DNA from: Bubalus kerabau
Taxonomy: Eukaryota > Chordata > Mammalia > Artiodactyla > Bovidae
Assembly (NCBI RefSeq): GCF_029407905.1
Contig: NC_073628.1
Coordinates: forward strand, 14,971,501-15,035,500
DNA: 64,000 bases
Direction of reading: 5' to 3'
The translations under genes and the position numbers were made by a program. Within the stretch, counting starts at the first letter, position 1. Each line of letters starts with the position of its first letter. Positions 1 through 12,306 of the stretch are shown here, piece by piece. The notes below the pieces were generated by a model. It searched no databases and was not told the origin of the DNA. It worked only from the letters and a program-made list of their open reading frames with translations.

Positions 1-451
1 GCCAGGCACACATGGGGTCTTTGGTGCAAAAGCCCTCCTCCCCTTTCTTCTCTTAGAGTCCGTCTCGCTTGGAGAAAGCAAGCCCACAGCTGGCATTGCT
101 TAAGGAAGGCGACCAAAATTTATTTTCTGTTGTCTTCAACCACAATGTGTTTGCCTTTCCAACCTCTGAAGACTAATGTTTTCACGTGGATTATTTTTGT
201 TCATTTTATTATAGTGAAATAAGCAGTTTCTAGGGAATTTCAAGTGATCTTACAAGAAAAATCTCCCAAGATTTAAAGCCCCAAGTCTTGACAACCTTTC
301 CCAGAACATCTTAGCCTTGATGTTTATGACTGAATATCCAACCCCAGTGAGCATCCCAAGTTCTCTGACCCAGTGTCCCCAGTTGTCTCGAGAACCCCCT
401 CCCTCCTGACCCTTGTCCTTTCATAAAGCTGCACTTGTGCAGCCACAGGGT
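1..451. other. unassigned single-copy-like DNA
   Basis: No repeat family, RNA gene or convincing coding frame recognised before the first SINE. Confidence 0.4.
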
Positions 452-463
452 GTTTTGTGTTCT

Positions 464-731
464 GCTGCTGCTAAGTCGCTTCAGTCGTGTCCGACTCTGT
501 GCGACCCCATGGACTACAGCCCATCAGGCTCCCCCGTCCTTGGGATTCTCCAGGCAAGAACACTGGAGAGGGTTGCCATTTCCTTCTCTGATGCATGAAA
601 GGGAAAAGTGAAAGTGAAGTTGCTCAGTCATGTCTGACTTAGCGACCCCATGGACTGCAGCCTACCAGGCTCCTCGGTCCATGGGGTTTTCCAGGCAAGA
701 GTACTGGAGTGGGGTGCCATTGCCTTCTCTG
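464..731 (-). mobile_element. Bov-A2 SINE (two Bov-A units)
   Basis: Reverse orientation: it opens with a GCTGCTGCT run, has the two Bov-A units joined by the GAAAGTGAAAAGTGAAAGTG-like linker, and ends in GCCATTGCCTTCTC. A perfect 12-bp target-site duplication, GTTTTGTGTTCT, lies at 452-463 and 732-743 and fixes both ends. Ruminant-specific, non-autonomous, mobilised by LINE machinery. Confidence 0.93.
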
Positions 732-743
732 GTTTTGTGTTCT

Positions 744-3700
744 AGCAGTGGGTTACTTAGTGCAGAATCGCATAAGTAATAGTGAATGTCTTGACTCTCA
801 TAAAGCTAATGACTCCTAATAGTCCATACCTCCAGCAGTTCTAGTAACTGTTCTCTCTACTGCCATTCATAGAATTTCTTCTCTGTACCCCCTCTCTTTA
901 CTGCAGATGAAATGCCTTTTCAATTTCCTTCCCCTCCAAAACCATGTGTTTAATTGTTATTATGCCTCATGTGCACTAAACCCAAATGGAAAGCAGCCTA
1001 TGGTGGTGGGGCTTGGTGTTGCTTCTCCCCAAAGGTCAAACCTCACACAGCTGTTCATCATGAACCACCTCCAGCTCCCAGCAGCTGCCCAGCGTTTATG
1101 TTATGTTAGTGATGTTCTCTAGCCGCAGAGCCAGAGAGCTTGCTGTTCTGCCAAAAAAAACCCTCAGGGAAAAGGGAATGAATGCCTGCAGATTGCACAC
1201 AGGGTTGCTGGGCACCTCCTTTGTGCTGTGTTTCCCATAGAGAAGCCAGTGCAGACCAGTGCAGGGTCACTAGTCAGATCTGTAGCTGTTGGGATATGAC
1301 CTGGTTCCCCTGCATCTTCAATACACAGAAAGGTGCCGTGGGTGGAGTTCCTCACACTGGCTCCCGGCAAAGGCACCGTCAAAAAATCCAAGAATATGTT
1401 AAGGACTTTCCTCTGGGATTGAGATGTATCTCTCTGATTACCAGCCACTAGGAAACTCTGAGAACAAGGGGAAAACTTGTATACCACCAGTGCCTTGGAG
1501 AAGCATAGGATTCAATTCTGTATTATTATAGTACTGACACCTTTTTTAATGGGTGGAATTTGACAAGAATAGAAGAGAGAAAAGAGAGAGGCGGAAGAGG
1601 AGAAATGAGATGCTGCGTCTACGCTGGTGAGTTCTGCTTGGTAGAATAACACATCTACCTACAAGGCTGTAGCACAACTGCCAGGCTTCAAAGATATTTG
1701 ACCCTGCCCACTCCCCATCAGCATCCCCAGTCTTCACAAGTACCACCTTAGCCAGCTCACACACACCCTTGACCAATGGCAGAGTCCACTGTTGCCTTAC
1801 ATATGCTGGGTAACACCTCAGAGATAGATTGGAACCCAGTAAACTCAGGATACGAAGCTCAGAGGAGAGATGGAGGAAAGATTGAGTGCCCCCAAGGACA
1901 ACTGCTCAGCTCCCCAGTCTTCTTTGGGGAAATTCCTGGGAATGGATGGTTCTGTCTGCTTCTTCGGGGAGTTCAACACAATGGGCAGAATGGGGCCCCT
2001 CTTGGCCACAGAAGCAGCCACTCATGCAATGTTCTCACATTGGCTTTTTCTTCTTGTCTATCACTCTCGCCCATCCTCATCTCTGCAACTTGGAATCACC
2101 TCCCAAATAAACTACCTGCCTAGATGCTCTTGTGTCTGGCTTTGCTTGCAGGGAAACTGAGTCTTTTCAGAGCTACCTGTCCAACATGAGACACCCATTG
2201 GATCAACCATGGTAAAACCCCCACCTGGTCCAGTTACACTGGGATAGGATTGTATGATGCTTGGGGGTAGTGGTTGGGGTGGGAAAAGCTGGCCTTCTTA
2301 AGGCCTCTGCTTCTCATAGCTTGTTGCTCCTAAGCAGTGAGATACTGCCTGTGGGAGAAACTCATCCGTCATCCTGTGTGTGCCCTGACTGTCTTCCTTT
2401 CCATCTGTCAAGGATATCCATCAGCAGGGTGTGAGAAGGAGCCATAAAAATGATAATGGAGAGAAACACTAGTAAAAGAAATGGCAGACTAGGAAACTGC
2501 CTTATTTCTTCATGGAGACATAAAAAAAAAAAAAAAGCCAACCAAAAACTGGATAAAATTACCTTGTATGAGTTATAGAAAAACAACCAAAGGTCTACAG
2601 CAGCCTAGCAAACACCCAATTAAGGAAATGCCACTCTCAGAACAGTAGGAAAGTCTGTGGTATGGATATTTTTGCCTGCCCTTTCCCCACCCTCTCCCTG
2701 GTGGTCTTGGTCTGGAGGACATAGCAGCTCCCAGTCCCCTCCCTTGAATGGGAAGGAAGAGAGCAGATTTGCAAGGTTGTAACCTCTCTGGGGGCTGCTT
2801 GAAGGACTGGCTTCTGTGTCACCTAATTCAGATCCAAGGCAGAGAGAAGCAGCTGGCACTGCTCAGAAAACTATGGGTGTGCTGGTGTCAGGGACAAAGG
2901 ATTCCAGGTGGAGACACACCATCAACAATCTAAGGCCCTACGGAGAAACTGAGGTGAGACTCCGTACCGTCAAGACATTTATAAGCAACTGTGTATGTGA
3001 GGTGATTGAAAAGCCACACACAGGCCCAGGCAAGACGCATGCTCCAAGAAGACCCTAAGCTTTTTCCATGGGATGGTCCAGAGACTCAGAGTGTGCCTGG
3101 CTAATTACTTAAGGATTTCCCCAGCACAAAGCCATTCTGCACTGGGAGAGGAGGTCATTGTTACAAATGTTCAGTTTTCAACCAAAGAAAATCATCAGCA
3201 TACTAAGAAATAGTAAAACACTCGAAGGAAAAAATAATGGCAGAAACCATCGCCAGAGAAATACAGGCATTGGATACGAGACGAAGACTTCAGACAATTA
3301 TTTTTTTTTAGTACTAGGTTGACCAATGTGAAAATTACTGGCTCTAGGAGTTACTGATTAACTTCCAGAGAAACATGTAAATAAGGTATGTGTTTCTATG
3401 AGGATCTTCTTTGATCCTTTATGTATTGCAGGTAGAATTATTTTTAAACAATGCTCCACAGAGAAAATTAGTTATTAGCTTATTCATTTCTTCACTCATT
3501 TACTCCCTCCTGCCAAGCCCACAGCCTGGTTAAATGGTTAAAATAGAGAACAGAACAGAAAGAGTTTGTGCTCTTAAGTTCCTGAGAATACCTGTTCATT
3601 CTATTCTGTTTGGCAGAAAAGTCTGTCACCTGTCATGCATTGTCATCTGACATGTGAATTCCTTCTAAAACAAGCCTGCAGACTTCTGGTTCTTCCTTAA

Positions 3701-3946
3701 AAGAAATAAATGGCTGGGGGAGAAAAATTCAGAGGCAGTATCCCATCTTTAATTATTTGGAATAATTGAAGTGGAAGAAAGTTTCTGTTGGTGAAAAGCC
3801 TAATGATTCTATAATTTCTGGAGGACTGTATTTTATTTCTTTTAAGTTTAAAGAAACTAACTGGATTGACTGTTAAAAGAATATGGATTGCAGATGCCCT
3901 GTAACATCTGCAATGAATATATAATTTGTTAAGATATTTTTATAAT
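744..3946. other. 3.2 kb without recognised elements
   Basis: Only short open frames (115 codons at most, overlapping in several frames), with no recognisable protein similarity. Short A-runs at 2521-2535 and a T-run at 3300-3309 are the only local features. Old, diverged repeats may be present but I could not identify them. Confidence 0.4.
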
Positions 3947-3960
3947 TTTAAAAATAATTT

Positions 3961-4428
3961 ATGTATTGTATAGATGAAGTACAAGCTGGAATCAAGATTT
4001 CCAGGAGAAATATCAATAACCTCAGATATGCAGATGACACCACCCTTATGGCAGAAAGGGAAGAGGAACTAAAAAGCCTCTTGATGAAAGTGAAAGAGGA
4101 GAGTGAAAAAGTTGGCTTAAAGCTCAACATTCAGAAAACTAAGATCATAGCATCTGGTGCCATCACTTCATGGGAAATAGATGGGGAAAAAATGGAAACA
4201 GTGACAGACTTTATTTTGGGGGGCTCCAAAATCATTGCAGATGGTGACTGCAGCCATGAAATTAAAAGATGCTTGCTCCTTGGAAGGAAAGTTATGACCA
4301 ATCTAGACAGCATATTAAAAAGCAGAGACATTACTTTGCCAACAAAGGTCCGTCTAGTCAAGGCTATGGTTTTTCCAGTGGTCATGTATGGATGTGAGAG
4401 TTGGAATGTGAAGAAAACTGAGAGCTGA
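3961..4428 (+). pseudogene. BovB reverse-transcriptase remnant
   Basis: A 155-codon open frame whose first codons come from the flanking duplication, not the element. Residues 21-30 read LRYADDTTLM, holding the YADD catalytic box of the RT palm (4027-4038). The region after it continues as RTE-type RT up to a stop at about 4426. The remaining C-terminal part lies in another frame at 4465-4668, so a frame break separates them. The N-terminal endonuclease and the first RT blocks are missing. No host function is inferred. Confidence 0.9.
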
Positions 4429-4807
4429 AGAATTGATGCTTTTGAACTGTGGTGTTGGAGAGTCTTGAGAGTCTCTTGGACTGCAAGGAGATCAAAAAAG
4501 TCCATCCTAAAAGAAATCACTCCTGAATATTCATTGGAAGGATTGATGCTGAAGCTGAAACTCCAATACTTTGGCCACCTGATGTGCAGAACTTACTCAT
4601 TTGAAAAGACCCCAATGCTGGGAAAGATTGAAGGCAGGGGGAGAAGGGGAAGACAGAGGATGAAATGATTGGATGGATTACCAACTCAACGGACATGAGT
4701 TTGAGTAAACTCCAGGAGTTGGTGATGGACAAGAAGGCCTGGCGTGCTGCAGTCCGTGGGGTTGCAAAGAGTCGGACATGACTGAGTGACAGAACTGAAC
4801 TGATAAA
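3975..4807 (+). mobile_element. BovB (RTE) LINE, 5'-truncated, complete 3' end
   Basis: About 0.83 kb of the roughly 3 kb BovB element: the later part of the reverse-transcriptase ORF, the C-terminal ORF2 region and the 3' end finishing in ACTGAACTGA. It is bracketed by a 28-bp direct duplication of host DNA at 3947-3974 and 4808-4835, which marks a single insertion. Several stop codons and frame breaks make it dead. Confidence 0.95.
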
Positions 4808-4896
4808 TTTAAAAATAATTTATGTATTGTATAGAAAGTACTGAAAATACAAAACCAGTACAAAGAAAGAAAGCATATGATCCCAGTACTCTGCTT

Positions 4897-5165
4897 CTTT
4901 TAAAAATTAATTTTTATTGGAGCATAGTTGCATTACAGTGTTGTGTTAGTTTCTGTTGTACAGCAAAGTGAATCAGCCATACATATACATATATTCCCTT
5001 TTTTGGATCTCCTTCCCATTTATGTCACCATAGACCACTGAGTAGAGTTCCCTGTGCTATACAGCAGGTTCTCATTAGTTATCTGATTTATATGTAGTAT
5101 CAATAGTGTATCTGTGTCAATCCCTGTCTCCCAATTTCTCTCAGACCCCTCTTCCCTCTTGGTGT
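4897..5165 (-). mobile_element. L1 3' UTR fragment
   Basis: Reads as an antisense artiodactyl L1 tail: a T-rich start, then TTTTTATTGGAGCATAGTTG, CAGCAAAGTGAATCAGCCAT and the GAGTTCCCTGTGCTATACAG block. The 5' part is truncated. Confidence 0.85.
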
Positions 5166-5519
5166 TCACATGTCTACATCTGTGCAGAGACAACTGCTTT
5201 CAACACCAGTCCACATCCTTTATTTGATTCTTGGACCTGTGTCTGAGAAGTCAGAATTTCTCAAATTTTATTCATTACAGTTTTTTTAATTTAAATCATG
5301 ACAGTATGATAACATATTTACAGGAGACTTGGAAAATATAGAACAAACTTACATATAATTTCACTTATATTACAATTATTTTTAAGTAGATAAATTAAGA
5401 TTTTTAGTTGGAGTTTCAATATCAAATTCTCAAAAATTAATAGAATGAATAGACAGGAAAGTAGAAGGATATAGTAGACCTGAAAAGCATTCTGAACAAA
5501 TTTAACATAATTAAGATTT

Positions 5520-5765
5520 ATACAATTTTCACACAATAGCAGGATACAAATTCTGTTCATGTTCCCATAGACTATAAACCAAGAGACATTGGAATATATC
5601 CGGGGACATAAAACAAGGTGCAAAACCTTCATGGTCTAAAAGTATTGAAATCATACAGAGTCTGTTCTCTTATTGTATAATAATGTTAGAAATCAGTATC
5701 AAAAGATATTTGAAAATAACCCACTTATTTTCAAGTGCAATGTGACATTTACCAAAAGAGAGCTT
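5520..5765 (+). mobile_element. old L1 ORF2 fragment (endonuclease/linker region)
   Basis: The block ATTGAAATCATACAGAGT followed by GTTAGAAATCAGTATC matches, with decay, the part of L1 ORF2 between the endonuclease and RT domains. The same segment occurs better preserved at about 8480-8540. Edges uncertain. Confidence 0.45.
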
Positions 5766-5899
5766 TGACTTAGCCACTGAAAACCTCAGTGAAGTTAGAA
5801 GACTGGAAAAGCACAGAGGGTGATTGCAGAAAAGAAAGCATTTAAATGAGATGAATTTCTCAAATTTTAGTAAGGAAATTCAATGTTTATACCAAAATT

Positions 5900-6250
5900 T
5901 GGTTTGATTTGGTATTAAGACATAATTGAAATATAACAGTACATTAGTTTTAGGTGTATAACATAATGATTTGATATATGTATATATTGCAAAATCATCA
6001 CCACAATAGCTCTAGCTAATATCCATCATCAGAGTTGTATTTTTTCTTGTGATGAGAACTTTTAAGACCTTAATTTTGAAATATACTACACAGTATTGTT
6101 AGCTGTAGTTACCATGGTGCCCGTTACATCACCAGTGTACATTACATCATCAGGACATATTTATTTTACAACTGGAAGGACATTTGACCACCTTCACTCA
6201 TTTCTCCATTGCCCCTGGCAACCAGCAATCTGTTCTCTGTATCCATGAGA
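5900..6250 (-). mobile_element. old L1 3' UTR fragment
   Basis: Antisense L1M/L1MA-like tail: blocks such as AGGTGTATAACATAATGATT, ATCACCACAATAGCTCTAG, TCTTGTGATGAGAACTTTTA and CCTGGCAACCAGCAATCTGT occur in the expected order. Confidence 0.8.
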
Positions 6251-6395
6251 AAGCAGTCATCTAAAATATTCTTAGAGAGCTAAAGGAAAGCATGGGAAAA
6301 GAGCTAAGGAGAATCAGGAATCAACATATGAGCACAATGAGAATAGAGACAGAAATTATGTAAAGGAACCAAACAGGAATTCTGAAGCTGCAAAG

Positions 6396-6789
6396 TACAA
6401 TAAGGTTTCCCCCACTCCCTGAAAGCAGAGCATTTCTGTGAAACTTTTTCATAAGCCAAAGTGGCATAAAGTGAAGAAGCAATTACCTTAGGTTACATAT
6501 TGCTAATGGATGCACAAAATAAATCAGGATAAAGCACAGATGCTTACATAGACAGTTCAAAAGTATGGTGGCTTGATGCTGAGATGCTGAGTGTAGTTCC
6601 TGGAGAAGTACTGTCTCTATAATAGCTCACTGCAAAACAAATGCTGAAGGCTATTTTCACTTTTTTTTCTGTAAAAGTGAATATTCTCTTCTGACTTCTT
6701 TTGGTTAGTAAAAAACAGTTACTAATATTGGTCTTTTGTAAAAGTGAAATGACATAAAGCTAACTTTCAAAAAGTGTGAGATACCTGTA
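6396..6789. mobile_element. small non-autonomous DNA transposon (mariner/Tigger-like)
   Basis: About 394 bp with imperfect inverted ends: the left end begins TACAATAAGGTTTCCCCC (6396 on) and the reverse complement of the right end begins TACAGGTATCTCACAC (6789 back), both reaching TGAAAG about 25-30 bases in. TA at the outer edges would fit Tc1/mariner-type TA targets. Inside are repeated motifs of the CATAAAG/GTAAAAGTGAA kind. No transposase frame. Family name not certain. Confidence 0.5.
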
Positions 6790-6829
6790 ACTAAATTGAA
6801 AAATTAGCTAGAGGGGTTCAACAGCAAAT

Positions 6830-8795
6830 TTGAACAGGAAAAACAATCAATGAACCCAAAGATAGGACACTGGCAATTATTAAGCCTGATGAGCAGAAAG
6901 AAAAAAAGAATAAAGAAAAGTGAACAGAGTTTAAGAAACTTACAGAACCTCATTGAGTAGACCAAAATATGCATTATGGAAGTCCTGAAAGAAGAAGAGA
7001 AAAAGGATCAGAGAGCTTATTTGAATAATAGCTGAAAACTCTTCATATTTAAGGAAAGACATGAATCTGAATTTAAAAAACTCAATGAGTTCCAAGTAGG
7101 ATAGAACGAAAAAGACCCACACTGAGACACATTATAATTAATCTGTTGAAAGACAAAGAGAAAAATCTTGAATCAGCAAGAGGAAAGTTACTCATTGTAT
7201 ATAAAGAATACCCAGTAAGATTATCAGCCAATTTCTTATAGGAAAATTTGGAGGCCAGAAGTCAATGGGATGATATATTTAAAGTCCTGAAAGGAAAAAA
7301 AAAAATTATCAGGTGAGAATTCTATATTCAGCAACACTCTCCTTCAAAAATAAGGGAGATAGTAAGACATTCCCATATAAGCAAAAACAAGGAATTCATT
7401 ACCACTGGTTGTGCCTTACATGTGATGTTGCAGGGATTTCTTCAGGTTGGAGTGCAAGGATGTTATAAAGCTACTCACAGCCCTGGGAAGATGTTGGTCT
7501 CTGGTAAAGGTAAATACATGGAGAAAGTCTTTGTTAACTAGTATATAAGATATAAAGATGTAATTTGTGGCATCGATAGCATAAAGTTGGGGGCAAATAG
7601 AATTGTAAAGGAGTAGAGTTTTTGTATGTCACTGAAGTTAAGTTGGTATCAATTCAAAATAGATTGTTATAACTTTAGAATGGTAATATAAATCCCCATG
7701 GTAACCACAAAGAAAACACATGTAGAATATACACAAAAGGGAATGCGGAGGAAATCAAAACATGTCACTACAAAAAAAAAAAATCAACTAAATACAAAGG
7801 AAGGCAGTAATAGAGGATATGAGGGACAAAAAAAAAGGCTATAATACAAACAGAAAACAAATAGCAAAATGGCATAAGTAAGTTACTTTAAATGTAACTA
7901 GCTTAAATTTCCCAATCAAAAGGCATACACTGGCAGAATGGATAAAAAGTAAAAAGCTACTTTTATGCTGCCTATAAGAAATTTAGATCTAAGGACACAT
8001 AAATTGAAAGTGAAAGATGGAAAAAGATATTCTATACAAATAGTAACAAAAACATAACTGAGGTGGCTATACAAATGCCAGATAAAATATACTTTAAGTC
8101 AAAAACTACTGTAAGAGATAAAGAGAGACATTATATATTGATAAAAGGGTCAATTCACCAGGAAAATGTAACAAATGTAAACATATATGCAACAGGAATC
8201 AGAGTCCAAATATATGAAGCAAATATTGAAAGAATTGAAGGAAGAAAAAGACAGCTGTGTAATAATAGTAGGAGACTCAATACCCTACTTTAAGTAACCA
8301 GACAGAAGACCAATAACGAAATGGAAGACTTGAACCAACCTAGAAACCAGTTGGACCCAACAGACACATACAGAGCACTCCACCCAACAACAGCACAATA
8401 CACATTTCTCTCAATTGCACAAGGAACAATGTCCAGGACAGGCCCCCAAACAAGTCTTAATAGATTTTTTAAAAAGATTGAAATCATACAAAGTGTCTTT
8501 TCCAACCACAATGGAATGAAATTAGAAATCAATAGCAGAAGGAAAACTGAAAAATCCAGAAATATGTGGACATTAAACAACATACTTTTCAACAACCAGT
8601 GAGTCAAAGAAGAAATCACAAGGGAAATTGGGAAACTACCTTGAGACAAATGAGAATGAAAACATAACATTCCAGAACTTATGGGATGCAGTGAAAGCAG
8701 AGTTAAGAGGGAAATTTATAGTTGTAAATGCTATAGAAAGGTCTCTAATGAACAACCTAACTTTATACTCTAAGTGTCTAGAAAAAATGATACTG
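6830..8795 (+). mobile_element. old L1 (or HAL1-type) fragment: ORF1 end to ORF2 endonuclease
   Basis: A continuous sense-strand L1-like stretch. The left part resembles the C-terminal ORF1 region (TTGGAGGCCAGAAGTCAATG, then ATTCTATATTCAGCAACACT). From about 7885 it resembles the ORF2 endonuclease domain. The frame at 8063-8293 retains residues DKIYFKSKTTVRDKERHYIL and SIHQENVTNVNIYA. The VGDFN-like motif has decayed and shifted frame near 8260. The linker ending LWDAVKAELRGKF is at about 8672-8715. Sequence ends before the RT domain, so the copy is 3'-truncated or continued elsewhere. Many stops. Confidence 0.8.
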
Positions 8796-9235
8796 GCTGA
8801 CAGTTTATGTTCCAAGGCCTCAGAGACCATGCTTCCTGGATGGTATGACCCACCCTGACTTCAAATGTTCCCTCGGTGTTTCAACATCTGTAGCTCCAAA
8901 CTTTCTCCAGCCCACACATCCATATTTTGCAAGATAGTTTAACATGAGTGTTATGTCAGCACATCCCAAAATGAACTCTCCACTTTCTCCAGGAAACTTG
9001 GCTTGGTCTCTATGGTTCAAATCCCAAGTCTTCTCTGGTTCCTTTCTCTCTCTGGCCACCCCCCACCCCACTCACCTTGGAGACAATGTCTCCAGTGCTT
9101 TACTCCATCTGTCTCCTTTCTTGTATAGCCAGAGTTCTCACAAAATAGAGCTAACTGGATTCATCCTGAGTACAAAAAAAAGAGCGAACACCATTGCGTC
9201 CTGTTTTCTGTTTCTATCTCCTTAATTTCAAACTA
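8796..9235. other. unassigned DNA
   Basis: Starts abruptly where L1 similarity stops. No element or gene recognised. Confidence 0.35.
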
Positions 9236-9510
9236 TTGTTGAGCACCTCCTAGGGGTCAAACCAAGATAAAAATCACTTTACTGCCCTCAAGGAGATGTC
9301 AGTTTCCTTGGGGGGAAGTCAAGTTACAGAAACAAAATGCCAAGTGATGAGACTGACAGTGGGGGCATGTGTAAGATGCTGCAGGGACACAGAGGAGAAA
9401 ATGTCAGTCAAGACTGGTGAGCAGAGAAGGTGTTAAGATCGGTGATATTTGAGCTGAGTCCTGGACGATTCATTGGAGCAAAGTGGATCAGAGGGGTGGC
9501 ATATTGGTGG
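9236..9510 (-). mobile_element. L2 LINE 3' region
   Basis: TTGTTGAGCACCTCCTAG at the start and CTGCCCTCAAGGAG about 45 bp later are the reverse of the L2 tail. Further right, GATATTTGAGCTGAGTCCTG matches the L2 antisense block. Ancient and diverged. Confidence 0.65.
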
Positions 9511-9597
9511 AAAGGATAGAGAATGCATGGGCTTGGCACTGTTTAAAGAAACTCTGGCTAATTCTGTATGACTCACACTTTTATAACAGCCACATCA

Positions 9598-9790
9598 CAT
9601 TATTACTACAACAGCCCTGTGAGGCAGGGACCACTATTATCCCCATTTTACAGATGAAGGATTTGAGGAGAAAAGAGATTAAGTGATTGGCCTACGGCTA
9701 CACAGCTGCTCAGAGAAGCTGAGTTTTCAATCTAGGAGGAGGGGATGGATATTCACTTTGAAGCCCAATACTCTGAGCAGAAAAGACAAA
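9598..9790 (-). mobile_element. MIR SINE
   Basis: CCCTGTGAGGCAGGGAC, CCCCATTTTACAGATGAAGG and AAGTGATTGGCCTACGGCTA follow the antisense MIR order, with the core region present. Confidence 0.75.
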
Positions 9791-10734
9791 TCTCTTGACA
9801 CTTAAACCAAACAGCTCTGCTGAAACATTGCATTTCCTCTTGTGACCCAAAACAACCTCAGACCTGAAGCTACATTTTTACCACCTCCGCCCCTACCCCC
9901 ATGCTTAACAAGACACAGTATCTTGTTTCTAAGGGGGTAAGACATGCTTATAAACAAGACTGCAAAGGCATCTTAAGACAACAAATCACTCATAAAAAAG
10001 GGAACATTCTGAAGAGTAAAGTGTAAATGAATCAGAAACATATGGATTCAATCTACTTTAAAAGGCCCAGTGGAGTTCTGAGCGAAGGGTAAAACCCTTG
10101 GAGGAGGTTATACTGGGGGATATTGCCAAACCCAGGGCTATTAGTTCTGGCCAGGCCCAGAGATAGGCTGGTATGTGGGTCTCTGAGGAAAGTGGCAGAA
10201 AGAGAGCTTCAGAAAGGTAGGAGGGTCACTTTATCTCAAATCTTCAAGTCCAGACTTGGAAATTTTCAAAGCCGCATGCCTCCTTGAAACACCTTTCCTG
10301 AACATCTCATTCTGGCCCTGGGCTGGGACACTGAATCCAGCCAGCCAACGATTTCTCTTTAGAAACTCTAGCTTGTCCAACTCCAGAAGAGTGTAGAGGC
10401 TGGACCAAAACCCTTCATCTTTCGCAAAGGTTCTCTCCCTTTGACTGTGAACCTTATCCAGGCCATGACCTTGGAAGAGGAAATAAGGGCCATGGTTCCT
10501 TTTGGCAGCATCAGATAAGAAATGAATATGCACAGAAATACTGAACCCGTTCCACTAAACAGGAAACAATATAAGAAAAAGAAACATGCAGATTCATCAG
10601 TCTGCATGGGTTACATTAGCCACGAAAATAAACACAGGACTAGAGTCCAGGCTGGCTTTATGGAAACCAGGCAATGAACAGGTGTGTGTCCCTCGGCATA
10701 ATCATCTTGGGGGCGCCCTGTTCCTTTCCTGGGG

Positions 10735-10746
10735 TCCCACGTGGGA
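10735..10746. promoter_or_regulatory. E-box within a 12-bp perfect palindrome
   Basis: TCCCACGTGGGA, with the CACGTG core bound by bHLH-zip factors (USF/MYC type). It lies 132 bp left of an RFX-type X-box in repeat-free sequence. Function not shown. Confidence 0.35.
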
Positions 10747-10878
10747 TGAAAGTTCAACCACAGGGAGCATGGTGGGCTCAGGGTCACCTGGGATTTGCTC
10801 TCTTTACCCTCCTGGTGCCCGCTTCTAGATGAGAGCCCAGCCTGCTCTGTTGCTGATTTTTCTCATTCTCACAGTGGT

Positions 10879-10892
10879 GTTGCTATGGTAAC
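10879..10892. promoter_or_regulatory. RFX-type X-box palindrome
   Basis: GTTGCTATGGTAAC is a perfect 14-bp palindrome fitting the RFX consensus GTTGCYATGGYAAC at every position. Whether it is bound is unknown. Confidence 0.5.
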
Positions 10893-12306
10893 AGGCCTTT
10901 CTCATCCACGGCTGATTGAATCAAGTTTTGGGGGGAGTTCTAAGAAGAATGAGCAAGTAGAACAGTATTCTCCCCAAATGCTGCCTGAAATTGACATCGT
11001 CTGTTTTCACAGCCCAGCCTCCTCCTTCCAAGACCACACCCAGGCAGCCAGGAAGGTAGGCCGGGTAGCCACACTCCCTGACTGCTGACCGCTCACCACT
11101 GGACTGGCTGCAGTCAGGGGCTGTGCTGAGAAGAAAGGCACCCTAGGGCCGCATTTGCTCAGCCCCTGCATCCATGTCATCAGCTTTCATACTCAGATGG
11201 GCCTCGTCGAGGCTCTGGGTGACTCCCTGCTAGTGCCATCGAGCTAACACAGGATGCTCTGGGTGAGGCTGGTGGGGGAGCTGGGTCTCGAGGGAATTTT
11301 CCGTGCCTCTGGAAGTCCCCATTGTCACCCCCTCCGCAAGACAGGCTTTCCTCTCTCTTGTTGATGCCTGAAGTCTGTCATCTTAGAGATTTATTTCTTT
11401 AGCTGAAGACTTTGATTCTTAAGACCACTGATGAGACCTTGTATGTGCATTTAACATCAAAAGATGGAGGAGGGGAGGGAAGCTGTGGTAACGGGCTGGA
11501 GCCGGGGGAGGCAGGTGTGGCACTGAGTGGTAAAGGTAGGCAGGATGGCAGGAGCGAGGCTGAGAACCTTGGATACACCCCGTACTCGCTTCTCCGCCCC
11601 CACCCCTGGTTGTTGTAGTAGGAAAACAGAGGGTGCTCCAGAGCGCTGAGAGCCCCCCTGCCCCTCTCCACAATGTCCATCCCCAGTCAAGGTGTATTTG
11701 AGGCCGCTGAGTGCCAGGCACGGCTCTAGACCCTGGGAAAGCAGGAGCTGCAGGGACCCTGATGCTGGTCAGAGGATCCGGAGCAGCTGGAGCCTGGGAA
11801 CCGAAAGGGACCAACGCTGTCCCTGTCACCCCTCCCTAGGCCCCTCCAGCTCCAGATCCTTCTTCAGATGGTCCTGCCTTGGCAGGAAGAACCTGAGCTC
11901 TCTAAGGAGTTTCTTTAGACACAGTGATGAGCTTGACGGAGTGCAGAGCCCGAAGGGGTGGCCTGGGGTGACCACAGCCAAGAGGGGAATGCATAGACGA
12001 ATGTATGCCCTCCGGTGACTTTACTCCCTGCACAGGTGCAGGGCCTAGGCTAGATCTGACCCCGCCTCCCAGAGGACAGAGGCTTCTGGAATCCAGTTAC
12101 TCATCCCCGGTACCGCAGAGTCTCTGAATCCACAGGACTGAGCGCCCTGGTACCCTGAAGTCCAGCCTCTGGACCTGGAGGCCTGTTGGCCGACGTTCTC
12201 AGTCTCCTGTGGATGGACAGAAAGGTGAAGAGAGGGAGAGAGCTGGGATGGGGGTGCCACAGAAGGGATGGAATTGGTGGTGGGCTTCTTGCCCAGCTTA
12301 CCCATC

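Larger units (their letters stand above)
9791..12306. other. 2.5 kb repeat-poor region
   Basis: No interspersed repeat recognised. GC content rises towards 11.4-12.3 kb, where overlapping open frames up to 136 codons occur on both strands but none has recognisable domains or exon signals I can defend. It contains the E-box palindrome and the X-box listed separately. Confidence 0.4.
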
